A DNA stretch of 64,000 nucleotides from Geothrix rubra. GTDB taxonomy: Bacteria > Acidobacteriota > Holophagae > Holophagales > Holophagaceae. Positions 15,711-24,595 of the stretch are shown one piece after another; position 1 is the stretch's first letter; the number at the start of each line of letters is the position of its first letter. Location of the stretch: assembly GCF_030268065.1 (NCBI RefSeq), contig NZ_BSDD01000005.1:188156-252155 (forward strand), written 5' to 3'. Below the pieces are notes generated by a model, which worked only from the letters and a program-made list of their open reading frames with translations, had not been told where the DNA came from and did no database searches. Both the position numbers and the translations under genes were made by a program.

Positions 15711-15725
15711 TGATACCGGTATCAT
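15711..15725 (+). promoter_or_regulatory. 14-bp palindrome overlapping a -10 element before korA
   Basis: TGATACCGGTATCA is a perfect palindrome at 15711-15724. Its last bases form TATCAT (15720-15725), a good -10 hexamer, about 70 bp before the korA start. A repressor bound here would block the promoter. The binding protein is unknown. Confidence 0.5.
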
Positions 15726-15795
15726 TTTCGGGAACGGGGGGGAAGGGCGCTGCGCCGGAGGGCGACGCCGCTCCTTTCCGCATCGCGAGGGGCCT

Positions 15796-17586
15796 ATGCG
15801 CAAGGATCTCGTCTTCGGAATGGCCGGCTCGGGAGGCGACGGCATCGTCTCCGCCGGCGACTCGCTGCTCCAGGCCGCCTCGGCGGAGGGCTACCACGGC
15901 GTGATGACCAAGAGCTTCGGGTCCCAGATCCGCGGCGGCGAGTCCTCCTGCCGCGTGCGCATCAGCACGGATCCGGTCCTGAACCCGGGCGGGAACCTTG
16001 ATGTGGCCGTGGCCCTGAACTGGGAGGACTTCCTCAAGTTCGGCGCCGAGCTGCCCGTGGCCGGAACGACCGTGGTGATCTACGAGGCCGCCACGGGGGT
16101 GCCGGAAAACCAGATCCCGCTGGTGGGCGTGACGCCCCTCCAGGTGATCGCCGTGCCCATCGCCGAGATGGCCAAGAGCACCGCCGGCACCGAGCGCGCC
16201 AAGAACACCGTGGTGTTGGGCCTCATCGCCGGGTGGTTCGGCATCGGCGGCGAGGCGGTGATGAAGGGCATCTCCAAGAAGCTGGCCAAGAAGAGCCAGG
16301 AACTCGTCGACGCCAACCAGAAGGCCTTCGACGCCGGGGTGGCCTTCGCGAAGACCCATCCCCTCAAGGCCGACATGACCGTCGAGCCCTCCCGGACGAA
16401 GGGCGCCGTGAAGCTCCTGACGGATGGCAACGACATGTGCGCCGCCGCGGCGATCTTCGCGGGCTGCCAGTTCTTCGGCGGCTATCCCATCACGCCCTCC
16501 ACCGAGATCATGCAGTTCTTCACCCACCACGTCTGGAAGTACGGCGGCGCCGTGCTCCAGGCCGAGGATGAGATCGCGGGCATCGGCGCCGCGGTGGGCG
16601 CCTCCTTCGCGGGCAAGAAGGCCATGACCGCCACGAGCGGCCCCGGCCTCTCCCTCAAGTCGGAGATGATGGGACTCGCCAGCATCGCCGAGCTGCCCCT
16701 GGTGATCGTGGACGTGCAGCGCGGCGGCCCCTCCACGGGCCTCCCCACCAAGACCGAGCAGTCCGATCTCTTCGCGGCGGCCTTCTCCGCCCATGGCGAT
16801 GTGATCCGACCCGTGCTGGCCCCGACCTCCGTGGCGGACATGTTCCGGACCACCATCGAGGCCTTCAACATCGCCGAGTACTACCAGACGCCGGTGATCG
16901 TGCTGTCCGACCAGGAGATCGCCTCGCGCAAGGAGACCCTGGATCCCATCGACACCAGCCAGTTCAAGATCGTCAACCGCCTGCTCCCCACGGGGTCGGA
17001 TCTGCAGGACTACAAGCGGTTCAAGCAGACGGAAAACCACATCAGCCCCATCAGCCATCCGGGCATGCTCGGCGGCACCTACCTGGCTTCCGGGATCGAG
17101 CACGTCGAATCCGGCGCGCCGACGAACAGCGGCTCCGTCCACGCCCGCATGAACGACAAGCGCATCCGGAAGTTCGACCCGTTGAAGGATCGCAGGGACC
17201 TCTTCGAGATCACCGGCAATCCCGATGCCCCGCTGGCCCTCATCGCCTGGGGCAGCGTGGCCGGCGTGTGCCGCGAGGCGCTGCAGATGGCCAGAGAGCA
17301 GGGCCTCGACGTCAAGCTGATGGTGCCCTACCTGCTCTACCCCGTGGCCGAGCAGACCTACCGCGACTTCTTCGCCTCCGTGCAGAAGGGCCTCGTCGTC
17401 GAGCAGTCCCACCTGGCCCAGACCTTCAAGGTGCTGCGTATGCACCTGGACCTTCCGAAGGGCCTCCAGTCCCTGGCCCGCAGCGGCGCGAACCCCTTCC
17501 TGCCCGGCGAGATCGTCGCGGCCCTCCACCATCTCCTCTCGGAGCTGCAGCGCAGCCACGAGGGCAAGCTTCAGCCCCAGGAGTGA
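15796..17586 (+). CDS. korA: 2-oxoacid:ferredoxin oxidoreductase, fused gamma-alpha subunit
   Basis: A 596-residue subunit of the enzyme that oxidatively decarboxylates 2-oxoacids (2-oxoglutarate is most likely) to acyl-CoA with ferredoxin. Residues 1-190 are the gamma domain (GMAGSGGDGIVSAGD, then KSFGSQIRGGESSCRVRIS). From about 205 comes the alpha domain with FFGGYPITPSTEIMQ and GPGLSLKSEM. This fused layout is typical of two-subunit KorAB-type enzymes. ATG at 15796 follows GAGGGG; upstream residues have no match. The beta subunit begins 8 bp downstream. Confidence 0.93.
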   Translation: MRKDLVFGMAGSGGDGIVSAGDSLLQAASAEGYHGVMTKSFGSQIRGGESSCRVRISTDPVLNPGGNLDVAVALNWEDFLKFGAELPVAGTTVVIYEAATGVPENQIPLVGVTPLQVIAVPIAEMAKSTAGTERAKNTVVLGLIAGWFGIGGEAVMKGISKKLAKKSQELVDANQKAFDAGVAFAKTHPLKADMTVEPSRTKGAVKLLTDGNDMCAAAAIFAGCQFFGGYPITPSTEIMQFFTHHVWKYGGAVLQAEDEIAGIGAAVGASFAGKKAMTATSGPGLSLKSEMMGLASIAELPLVIVDVQRGGPSTGLPTKTEQSDLFAAAFSAHGDVIRPVLAPTSVADMFRTTIEAFNIAEYYQTPVIVLSDQEIASRKETLDPIDTSQFKIVNRLLPTGSDLQDYKRFKQTENHISPISHPGMLGGTYLASGIEHVESGAPTNSGSVHARMNDKRIRKFDPLKDRRDLFEITGNPDAPLALIAWGSVAGVCREALQMAREQGLDVKLMVPYLLYPVAEQTYRDFFASVQKGLVVEQSHLAQTFKVLRMHLDLPKGLQSLARSGANPFLPGEIVAALHHLLSELQRSHEGKLQPQE

Positions 17587-17594
17587 GGTCCACC

Positions 17595-18476
17595 ATGAGC
17601 GCCAACGCCACCTGCGAATTCCAGGCCAAGGACTACAAGAGCGACCTGAAGCCCATCTGGTGCCCCGGATGCGGCGACTACTCCGTGGTGCAGGGCATCT
17701 ATCGCGCCCTGGCCGCCGTCGGCCGCCCGCCCCACGAGGTCGCCTTCATCTCGGGCATCGGCTGCTCCAGCCGCATTCCCGGCTACACCACCGCCTACGG
17801 TTTCAACACCGTCCACGGCCGTGCCCTGCCCATCGCCCAGGGCATCAAGCTTGCGAACCCTGACCTGCTGGTGCTGGCCGCGGGCGGGGACGGGGATGGC
17901 TTCTCCATCGGCGGCGGCCACATCGCCCACCTGATCCGCCGCAACATCGACATCACCTACCTCGTGATGGACAACCAGATCTACGGCCTCACCAAGGGCC
18001 AGCTCTCGCCCACCTCCCAGAAGGGCCGCACCACCTGCACCTCGCCCTACGGCAGCCTCGAGAATCCCGTCAATCCGCTGCTCTACGTGTTGGCCTACGG
18101 CGCCGGGTTCGTCGCGCAGGCCTCGCCCACGGACCTCGCGGGCATGGCCGCCATCATCGAGGAGGCCATCCGCTTCCCCGGCTTCGCCTTCGTGAACATC
18201 CAGTCCCCCTGCGTGACCTACGGCGAGGAGGTCCAGCAGATCAAGGGCCTCAAGGCCATCAGCGAGAACCTGGCCAGCCTGGGCCACAACCCGGCGGACC
18301 GCCTGGCGGCCATGGACCTGGCCCAGCACTACGGCGAGAAGCTGCACCTCGGCGTCTTCTACCGGAACCCAGAGCCGGCGCCGACCTACGACGCGCTGAT
18401 CCGCGAGCGGCAGGCCGCCCTCTCCAAGGACGCGCCCCCGAAGGAGCGCATCCTCGATCTCTTCATCAAGAAGTGA
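17595..18476 (+). CDS. korB: 2-oxoacid:ferredoxin oxidoreductase, beta subunit
   Basis: A 293-residue TPP- and [4Fe-4S]-binding subunit. The first cysteines are in IWCPGCGDYSV, another in GIGCSSRIPGY and the last in SPCVTYGEE. The TPP motif is GGDGDGFSIGGGH leading to VMDNQIYGLTKGQ. The length matches KorB. With korA it forms the complete two-subunit enzyme. The exact substrate (2-oxoglutarate or a related acid) cannot be settled by reading. Confidence 0.94.
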   Translation: MSANATCEFQAKDYKSDLKPIWCPGCGDYSVVQGIYRALAAVGRPPHEVAFISGIGCSSRIPGYTTAYGFNTVHGRALPIAQGIKLANPDLLVLAAGGDGDGFSIGGGHIAHLIRRNIDITYLVMDNQIYGLTKGQLSPTSQKGRTTCTSPYGSLENPVNPLLYVLAYGAGFVAQASPTDLAGMAAIIEEAIRFPGFAFVNIQSPCVTYGEEVQQIKGLKAISENLASLGHNPADRLAAMDLAQHYGEKLHLGVFYRNPEPAPTYDALIRERQAALSKDAPPKERILDLFIKK

Positions 18477-18483
18477 GGCAGCC

Positions 18484-19008
18484 ATGACGACGCGCGGCAT
18501 CGATTTCAAGGCCCTCAGCCTGAAGGACGCGCTGGACCTGGCCGTCCTCGTGGAAGAGGAGGCGAAGGAACGCTACGAGGACTTCGCGGCGCAGATGGAC
18601 CAGCACCGCACCCCGGACGCGGCCAGGTTCTTCCGCTACATGGCCCTCAACGAGGCCAAGCACGGCGAGGCCCTGGCCGCCCGCCGGGCGGAGTTGTTCG
18701 GTTCCGCCCCGAGCGCCGTCACCCGCGCCATGATCTTCGACATCGAGGCGCCGGACTTCGATGCGGCCCGGGCCTTCATGAGCCCGCGCCAGGCGATGAA
18801 GGCGGCCCTGGCCTCCGAGGTGAAGGCCCACGCCTTCTTCGTGGAGGCCCTGCCCGCCCTGAAGGATGCAGCCGTGAAGGCCCTCTTCGAGGAACTCCGG
18901 GACGAGGAGGTCCAGCACCAGGACCTCGTGCAGGCCGAACTGGCCAAGCTGCCGCCCGACTCGGGCCTATCGGACGAGGATTTCGTGGACGAGCCCACGG
19001 CCCAGTAG
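18484..19008 (+). CDS. Ferritin-like/rubrerythrin diiron protein without rubredoxin domain
   Basis: A 174-residue four-helix protein. Diiron ligands are visible as EEEAKERY (helix 1), NEAKHGEAL (helix 2, ExxH), SEVKAHAFF (helix 3) and DEEVQHQDL (helix 4, ExxH). The rubredoxin-like C-terminus of classic rubrerythrin is missing. It lies 7 bp after korB, so it is probably in the same operon, and may protect the oxygen-sensitive oxidoreductase by removing peroxide or storing iron. That link is inference. Confidence 0.85.
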   Translation: MTTRGIDFKALSLKDALDLAVLVEEEAKERYEDFAAQMDQHRTPDAARFFRYMALNEAKHGEALAARRAELFGSAPSAVTRAMIFDIEAPDFDAARAFMSPRQAMKAALASEVKAHAFFVEALPALKDAAVKALFEELRDEEVQHQDLVQAELAKLPPDSGLSDEDFVDEPTAQ

Positions 19009-19027
19009 CCGGCCCGAACCCGCGACC

Positions 19028-19061
19028 CGAAGGCCACGAAGGGCGACCTTCGTGGCCTTCG
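19028..19061. terminator. 15-bp perfect hairpin between convergent genes
   Basis: CGAAGGCCACGAAGG and its exact complement flank a 4-nt GCGA loop, a GNRA tetraloop. It lies 19 bp after the ferritin-like gene and 13 bp before the end of the convergent gene. There is no T-tract on either side, so it may stop or protect both transcripts. Confidence 0.7.
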
Positions 19062-19074
19062 CCGTGACGGGGCG

Positions 19075-19743
19075 TCAGGCCTTCCGGGGCCGCCAGAGCT
19101 CGGCCAGCACCACCCCGACCTGGGCGAGCATGGCGGCGGCCAGGCCCGCAAGCGCAGTCCAGGCGGCCCAGCGACCCGCCGGGGCGCCCTGGCGGAGCAT
19201 CCACTGGGCGAGGTCGAACACCACGGCCGCCGCGGTGGCGGCCATCAGGGCCTTCCTCCCGGACCAGGCCGTCCGTCGGAGGTAGAGCAGGCTGCTGAGC
19301 AGCAGGATCGCGGGGAAGCCGAAGAGGTGCAGAGGGCGCGAACGGAGGAGCCCCATGAGTCCCTGCGGCGTCTCCTCCAAGGCGATGGGCCGCAGGTCCT
19401 CGTACGAGGCCAGGCGCGGGAATTGGCCTCCCGCGTCGTGGCAGCGGGAGCAGTTGTTGGTCACGATCGATTCCACCGGCGGCCAGCCCTCTCGCGTGGC
19501 GCCGCCCTTCACCCAGGTGCGGAAGACCTCGACCTGGGCGGGATTGGTGTTCACCGCCATGACGCCGTCCAGCACGGAGAGCAGGCGGGAGTGCTGGGGC
19601 GGACCGGCCTGGGCGGCGGCGGGCCCTGGGGCCAGTTCCCTCGTGGCCACGAAGGTGGCGCCGAGGGCCATGGCGGAAGCCAGGGCCAGCACCACCAGGG
19701 ACGCGAAGGCCCGTTCGGAAGCCGGTTGGTCTCGGAGACTCAC
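19075..19743 (-). CDS. Membrane protein with one c-type haem motif
   Basis: A 222-residue protein, family not recognised. It has an N-terminal membrane anchor (about 13-33), an outer segment holding a single CxxCH site (NNCSRCHDAGGQFPRL, about 94-109), then two or three hydrophobic helices (about 133-152, 163-180 and 190-210). The spacing DAGGQFPRL after the haem site resembles small cytochromes c that precede membrane domains. It could pass electrons across the periplasmic face. It is transcribed alone, convergent to the korAB operon. Confidence 0.7.
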   Translation of the reverse strand: MSLRDQPASERAFASLVVLALASAMALGATFVATRELAPGPAAAQAGPPQHSRLLSVLDGVMAVNTNPAQVEVFRTWVKGGATREGWPPVESIVTNNCSRCHDAGGQFPRLASYEDLRPIALEETPQGLMGLLRSRPLHLFGFPAILLLSSLLYLRRTAWSGRKALMAATAAAVVFDLAQWMLRQGAPAGRWAAWTALAGLAAAMLAQVGVVLAELWRPRKA

Positions 19744-19781
19744 AGGGCACCTCAGGCCGATGGTACCCGTAGAATGGACCC

Positions 19782-20384
19782 ATGAGCGAATTCGACCTGA
19801 AGGCCCGGGACTGGGATGCGGACGCCGACAAGGTGGCGCGGGCGGAGCGGGTGGCCGCGGCCATCCGGGCCCAGGTGGGCGACCTGTCCGGGCGGAGCGC
19901 CCTGGAGGTGGGCTGCGGAACCGGCCTTCTGGGCTTTGCCCTGCGGCCCCACGTGGCCCGCATGACTCTGGCGGACACCTCCGCCGGGATGCTCGAGGTA
20001 TTGCGGGAGAAGATCGCCGCGTCCGGCCTCCCGGGCATGGAGGCCCTCCAGCACGATTTCACCCAGGGGCCGCTGCCGGCGGACCGCTACGGCCTCCTCT
20101 GCAACCTGATGACCCTCCACCACATCCCGGACACTGAGGATGCCTTCCGGCGCTTCCACGGGCTGCTGGAGCCGGGCGGGCTGCTCTGCATCGCCGACCT
20201 CGACACCGAGGACGGGTCCTTCCACGGCGCCGGGGTGGAGGTCCACCACGGGTTCGACCGGGAGGGCCTGCGCGCGGGACTGGAGCGGGCCGGCTTCCGG
20301 GACATCCGGTTCGACACGCCCTACGTCATCGACCGCGGCGGGAAGCGGTACCCGGTGTTCCTGGTGGTGGCCGTGCGGCCTTGA
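19782..20384 (+). CDS. Class I SAM-dependent methyltransferase
   Basis: A 200-residue soluble protein. The SAM-binding motif I is ALEVGCGTGLLGFAL (about 44-58). The acidic motif II is in LADTSAGMLEVLREK. The post-I region LLCNLMTLHHIPD and the LLEPGGLLCIADLD block are typical of the Methyltransf_11/25 group. The substrate is unknown. TAGAAT lies only 6 bp before the ATG, so the transcript may be leaderless. It ends 10 bp before the convergent efflux operon. Confidence 0.85.
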   Translation: MSEFDLKARDWDADADKVARAERVAAAIRAQVGDLSGRSALEVGCGTGLLGFALRPHVARMTLADTSAGMLEVLREKIAASGLPGMEALQHDFTQGPLPADRYGLLCNLMTLHHIPDTEDAFRRFHGLLEPGGLLCIADLDTEDGSFHGAGVEVHHGFDREGLRAGLERAGFRDIRFDTPYVIDRGGKRYPVFLVVAVRP

Positions 20385-20394
20385 GCCGCCGGCG

Positions 20395-21960
20395 TCAGTC
20401 GATCATCACCGGCCCCGTGGCCCGGGACTTCCGGATCAGCAGGAGCAGGGGCAGGAGCAGGAAGCAGATCACGCCCATGAAGAGGAAGGTGTCGGCGAAG
20501 GCCATCATGGTGGACTGCCGGATCACCAGGCCGTAGGCCGACCCCTGCGCCATGCGGGTCGCATCCGCGGGCGAGAGACCGCCCCGCAGCACCCCCAGCT
20601 GGGCGGCCCGGTCCATGAAGCCCTGGTAGGCCGGGTTGCCGGGCGCGAGGTTGCCGATGAGGTTGGCCTGGTGGAACTGGGCCCGCCGGGCCAGCATCGT
20701 GGTGGCGATGGCGATGCCGGAACTGCCGCCGATGTTGCGCAGCAGGTTCATCAGCCCCGTGGCGTAGCTGGTCTTCTCGTGGGGGATGTGCTGGAAGGCC
20801 ATCACGTTGATGGGCACGAAGAGGAAGGCGAAGCCCATGCTCTGGACGATCCGGGATTCCATGGCCGTGCGGAAGTCCACCTGGAGGTTGAAGCCCGACA
20901 TCTGGATGAGGCCCAGGCCGCAGAAGACGAAGCCGATGCCGATGAGCCAGCGGGTGTCGACCCGCTTCAGCAGGACCGCGACCACGGGCATCATCGCCAT
21001 CACGGCCATGCCTCCGGGGCTGAGCACCCAGCCGCTCAGCACCGCCGTGTAGCCCAGGAGGGTCTGCAGGAAGATCGGGAGGAGCGCCAGGCTGCCGTAG
21101 AGCACGAAGCCCAGGACGAACAGCATCAGCGCCGCCACGGCGAAGGTGCGGTCCTTGAGCAGGCGCAGGTCCACGATCGGGCGCTTCTTTTTCAGCTCGT
21201 AGAGCACGGCGAAGACGAGGGCGGCCACGGCGAGGATGGCGAAGAAGACGATGAAGCCCGAGGTGAACCAGTCCTTCCGCTGGCCCTCGTCCAGCACGAT
21301 CTCGAGGGAGGCCAGCCCCAGGGTGATGATGCCGATGCCGAAGTAGTCGAACTTGTTGTCCTTGAGCGAGATGCGGTGGAAGGTCGGCGGATCGAACACC
21401 AGGGAGGTGGTGAGGGCGATGGAGAGGAACCCGACGGGGATGTTGATGAGGAAGATCCAGTGCCAGCTGAAGTTGTCGGTGATCCACCCCCCGAGCACGG
21501 GGCCGATGATGGGGGCCAGCACCACGCCCATGCCGTAGAAGGCCATGGCCGCGCCGCGCTTCTCGTGGGGGAAGGTCTCCACCAGGATCGCCTGGGAGAT
21601 GGGCTGGAGCCCGCCGCCGCCGAGCCCCTGGAGGATGCGGAAGAAGATGAGCCAGCCCAGGGAGGGGGCGATGCCGCAGAGCAGCGAGGCCGCGGTGAAG
21701 AGGCTCACGCAGAGGATGTAGAAGCGCTTCCGTCCCATGAGGCTGGAGAAGTAGCCGCCCAGGGGCAGCACCACCGCATTGGCCACCAGGTACGAGGTGA
21801 GCACCCAGGTGGTCTCCTCCACGGTCGCGGAGAGATTCCCCGCGATGTGGGGAAGGGCCACGTTCGCCACGCTGGTGTCGAGCACCTCCATGAACGTGGC
21901 GATCATCACCGTGATGGCGATGATCCACGGATTGATGCGGCGGGGGGCGTGATCGCTCAA
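20395..21960 (-). CDS. emrB: DHA2-family MFS efflux transporter (EmrB/QacA type)
   Basis: A 521-residue protein with about 14 membrane helices. The DHA2 marker motif FMEVLDTSVANVALPHIAG is at the end of the first helix, motif A as YFSSLMGRKRF, and motif C as PIIGPVLGGWI. It pumps hydrophobic drugs using the proton gradient with EmrA and an outer membrane channel. All these parts lie upstream in the same operon: MarR, TolC-like, EmrA, then this gene, with gaps of 38, 40 and 16 bp. Confidence 0.95.
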   Translation of the reverse strand: MSDHAPRRINPWIIAITVMIATFMEVLDTSVANVALPHIAGNLSATVEETTWVLTSYLVANAVVLPLGGYFSSLMGRKRFYILCVSLFTAASLLCGIAPSLGWLIFFRILQGLGGGGLQPISQAILVETFPHEKRGAAMAFYGMGVVLAPIIGPVLGGWITDNFSWHWIFLINIPVGFLSIALTTSLVFDPPTFHRISLKDNKFDYFGIGIITLGLASLEIVLDEGQRKDWFTSGFIVFFAILAVAALVFAVLYELKKKRPIVDLRLLKDRTFAVAALMLFVLGFVLYGSLALLPIFLQTLLGYTAVLSGWVLSPGGMAVMAMMPVVAVLLKRVDTRWLIGIGFVFCGLGLIQMSGFNLQVDFRTAMESRIVQSMGFAFLFVPINVMAFQHIPHEKTSYATGLMNLLRNIGGSSGIAIATTMLARRAQFHQANLIGNLAPGNPAYQGFMDRAAQLGVLRGGLSPADATRMAQGSAYGLVIRQSTMMAFADTFLFMGVICFLLLPLLLLIRKSRATGPVMID

Positions 21961-21976
21961 GTACGGTTCCTCGTGG

Positions 21977-23101
21977 TCACTTGGTGATCACGGTGACATC
22001 GACGTTCATGCCGGGCCGGAGGGTGACCTTGGCGGCCTCGGCGTCGTCGATGCGGATCTTCACGGGGATGCGCTGGACCACCTTCACGAAGTTGCCCACG
22101 GCGTTCTCGGGCGGCAGGAGGCTCATGCGGGAGCCGGTGGAGCCGGCGATGGAGTCCACGCGGCCCTTGAGCACCACGTCGTTCATGTCCACCTTGATCT
22201 CCGCCTCCTGGCCGGGACGCACATTCGCGAGCTGGGTCTCCTTGAAGTTGGCGGTGACCCAGGTCTGGTGCAGGGGGATCAGGGTGAGCAGGCCCTGGCC
22301 GGGCTGGATGGTCTGGCCGGTCTCCACGTACTTCCGGGTCACCACGCCCTCGACGGGGGCGATCACCTGCGTGTAGCCGAGCTGCAGGCGGAAGGCCTCC
22401 AGGGCGGCCTGGGCCTGGGCCACCTGGGCCTGGGCGGAGGCCAGCCGGGCCTCGCCGGCGACGACGGCCACCTTCCGGCTTTCGGCCTCGTGCTGCAGGG
22501 AGGCCAGCCGCTCCCGGGCGGCCTTGTAGTCGCTGTCGGCCACCTCGGCCTGGGTGCGGAAGCTGTCGAACTGCAGGGCGGAGATCTCCTCCCGTGCGGC
22601 CAGGGGCTTCATGCGCTGGAAGTCGGACTGGGCCTTGTCGAAGCCCGCCTTCTTGGCTTCGGCGTTGGCCTTGGCCCCCTCCAGGTCGGAGCTGCGGGCC
22701 TGCTGGTAGGCCACGCGGGCCCGCTCCAGGTCGGCCTTCGCGCCCTCCACCTGGGCCTCGGCCTGGAGGAGCGCGGCCTTGGCCTGGTCCACCTTGGCCT
22801 GGATGTCGCGCGGATCGATGGCCACCAGGAGATCGCCCGCCTTCACGGCCTGGTTGTCCTCCACCGCCACCCGCTCCACGCTGCCGTAGACACGGGCCGA
22901 GACGGGCACGAGATGGCCGTCGACCTGCGCGTCGTCCGTGCTGACGCGGTTGCGCGAGTAGAACCACAGGCCGAGCCCGAGGAGGAGGGCGATGGGGGTC
23001 CCGATCATCAGGGCCCGCATGGCCCTGGTCCCGCCGGGTCCGGTCTCCGAGGCCGGGGCGTCCTGGGGCGAGGCAGCGTCTTGGTTCATGTCAGTCTCCA
23101 T
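21977..23101 (-). CDS. emrA: HlyD/EmrA membrane fusion protein
   Basis: A 374-residue periplasmic adaptor. One membrane helix (about 32-48) is followed by VSTDDAQVDGHLVPVSARVYG, the EmrA signature. The first lipoyl half holds VAVEDNQAVKAGDLLVAID, a long alpha-hairpin spans about 90-230, and the second half reads TQVIAPVEGVVTRKYVETGQ. It links EmrB in the inner membrane to the TolC-like channel. The helical hairpin is very rich in Ala, Gln and Glu, as expected of a coiled coil. Confidence 0.95.
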   Translation of the reverse strand: METDMNQDAASPQDAPASETGPGGTRAMRALMIGTPIALLLGLGLWFYSRNRVSTDDAQVDGHLVPVSARVYGSVERVAVEDNQAVKAGDLLVAIDPRDIQAKVDQAKAALLQAEAQVEGAKADLERARVAYQQARSSDLEGAKANAEAKKAGFDKAQSDFQRMKPLAAREEISALQFDSFRTQAEVADSDYKAARERLASLQHEAESRKVAVVAGEARLASAQAQVAQAQAALEAFRLQLGYTQVIAPVEGVVTRKYVETGQTIQPGQGLLTLIPLHQTWVTANFKETQLANVRPGQEAEIKVDMNDVVLKGRVDSIAGSTGSRMSLLPPENAVGNFVKVVQRIPVKIRIDDAEAAKVTLRPGMNVDVTVITK

Positions 23102-23141
23102 GTCGTCGTCGGAATCGCGGAAGGGTGGGGTTTCCCGGGCC

Positions 23142-24557
23142 TCAGGGCCGGTCGGCCGCGGCCAGGTAGAGCTTCTCGATCTGACCCATGGCCCGGGCCA
23201 GGTCCGCGCGGGCCTGGTTGAGCCGGTAGAGGGCGCTGATCTGGTTGTCGTTGGCGCGGGCCAGCTCGTCCTGGGCGTTGATCACTTCGATGTTGTTGCT
23301 GACGCCGGCCTCGAAGCGGTGGCGGGCCTGCGTGAGGGCCTCCTGGGAGAGGCTGACGGCGAGATCGGCCACTTCCACCTCGTGCCGGGCGGCATCCTGC
23401 TCGGCCTGGGCCACCTGGACCTCCAGGCCCACCTGGGACCGCACGTCGCGGCGGGCCTCCTGGACCCGGGCCTGCTCGGACTTTGCCTTGGCGACCTGGG
23501 CCGAGACGAGGCCGCCCGTGAAGAGGGGCACCTTCACGCCCACGGCCACCTGGTAGGTGGTGGCCCGGGGCTCGGACTGCAGGGCCGTGGAGGCGTAGCT
23601 GCCCGAGGCGACGATGGAGGGCAGGCGGAGGCCCTGGGCCGCCTGGCGCAGGCTCTCCGCGGCCTTCTCCCGGGCGTCCAGGGCGGCGAGTTCGGGGCGC
23701 TGGCTCAGGCCCGCCTGGTAGGCAGCCTGGAAGTCCAGCTCGGGCAGGGCGGGGGCGGCCAGGGTGTCCTGCAGCTCGATGGGGGTGCCGGGCTTCAGGT
23801 CCAGCAGCTTCCCGAGGCCCGCCAGGGCCGTGAGGCGCTGGGTCTGGGCCTGGATGAGGCGCTGGCGCTCCGTCTGCAGCTGCACCTTGGCGCGCAGGGT
23901 GTCCAGCTTGGTGCCGACGCCCTGCTTCTGCTGGTTCTCCGCCAGGGTGGCGAGGGCCCCGGCCAGGTCCACGCGGGACTGGGAGGCATCCACGGAGGCG
24001 GCGGCCCGGAGGGCCCGCAGGTACTGCCCCACCACCAGGGCGGCGATCTCCTCGCGGACGGCGCGGCCCTGGGCCCGGACGGAGTCCTCGGCGTAGCTGG
24101 CGGCCTTCCACCGCTTCCAGAGGCTCAGGTCGAAGATCGGGGCACGGGCCTCCAGGCCCACCTGGCTCCAGTTGAAGGGGCCCACCACCTGGGGACCGTT
24201 GGGCTGGGCCATGCCCATCAGGGCGTCCAGGTTGTACTTGTTGCGCTGCCCGTAGGCCTCGGCGGCCACCGTGGGCAGGAGGGCCGCGGCGGCGGCGCGC
24301 CGGTCCTCCTGGCTCTCCGCCACGGCCAGCAGGGACTGCTGGACGCGGGGATTCTGGGCCAGGGCCGTCCGGAGGGCCTGGGCCAGGGTGAGCTGGACGG
24401 CGGGTACCGGGCTCGATGCCGGCGCGGAGTTCGCGGCGGGCGGCAGGGCCGTCGCCTGGGCGAAGGCGGTGGCGGAACCCGCCAGGGCGAGAAGGAGCGC
24501 CGGGGCCCGGCCGGGGACGCGGGGGAACCCGAAGGCCCGGGTGCTGGGGCAGGACAT
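23142..24557 (-). CDS. TolC-family outer membrane efflux protein
   Basis: A 471-residue protein with a signal peptide (about 1-33, ending TAFA) and two OEP repeats. The first repeat begins LTLAQALRTALAQNPRV. The second holds LSQRPELAALDAREKAAE and later FEAGVSNNIEVINAQDELARA. I chose the ATG at 24557 because GGAGG lies 6 bp upstream. A Met codon at 24599 that overlaps the MarR stop in ATGA would add 14 residues before the signal peptide. It is the exit channel for EmrAB. Confidence 0.93.
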   Translation of the reverse strand: MSCPSTRAFGFPRVPGRAPALLLALAGSATAFAQATALPPAANSAPASSPVPAVQLTLAQALRTALAQNPRVQQSLLAVAESQEDRRAAAAALLPTVAAEAYGQRNKYNLDALMGMAQPNGPQVVGPFNWSQVGLEARAPIFDLSLWKRWKAASYAEDSVRAQGRAVREEIAALVVGQYLRALRAAASVDASQSRVDLAGALATLAENQQKQGVGTKLDTLRAKVQLQTERQRLIQAQTQRLTALAGLGKLLDLKPGTPIELQDTLAAPALPELDFQAAYQAGLSQRPELAALDAREKAAESLRQAAQGLRLPSIVASGSYASTALQSEPRATTYQVAVGVKVPLFTGGLVSAQVAKAKSEQARVQEARRDVRSQVGLEVQVAQAEQDAARHEVEVADLAVSLSQEALTQARHRFEAGVSNNIEVINAQDELARANDNQISALYRLNQARADLARAMGQIEKLYLAAADRP

Positions 24558-24595
24558 GGAAGCCTCCGTCTCGTTTCGAAGCATCGTGGTGCGGT

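Noticed and set aside
14521-17559. Minus-strand open frame of about 1000 codons
   Set aside because: It covers fabD and korA on the other strand, both of which have full family motifs.
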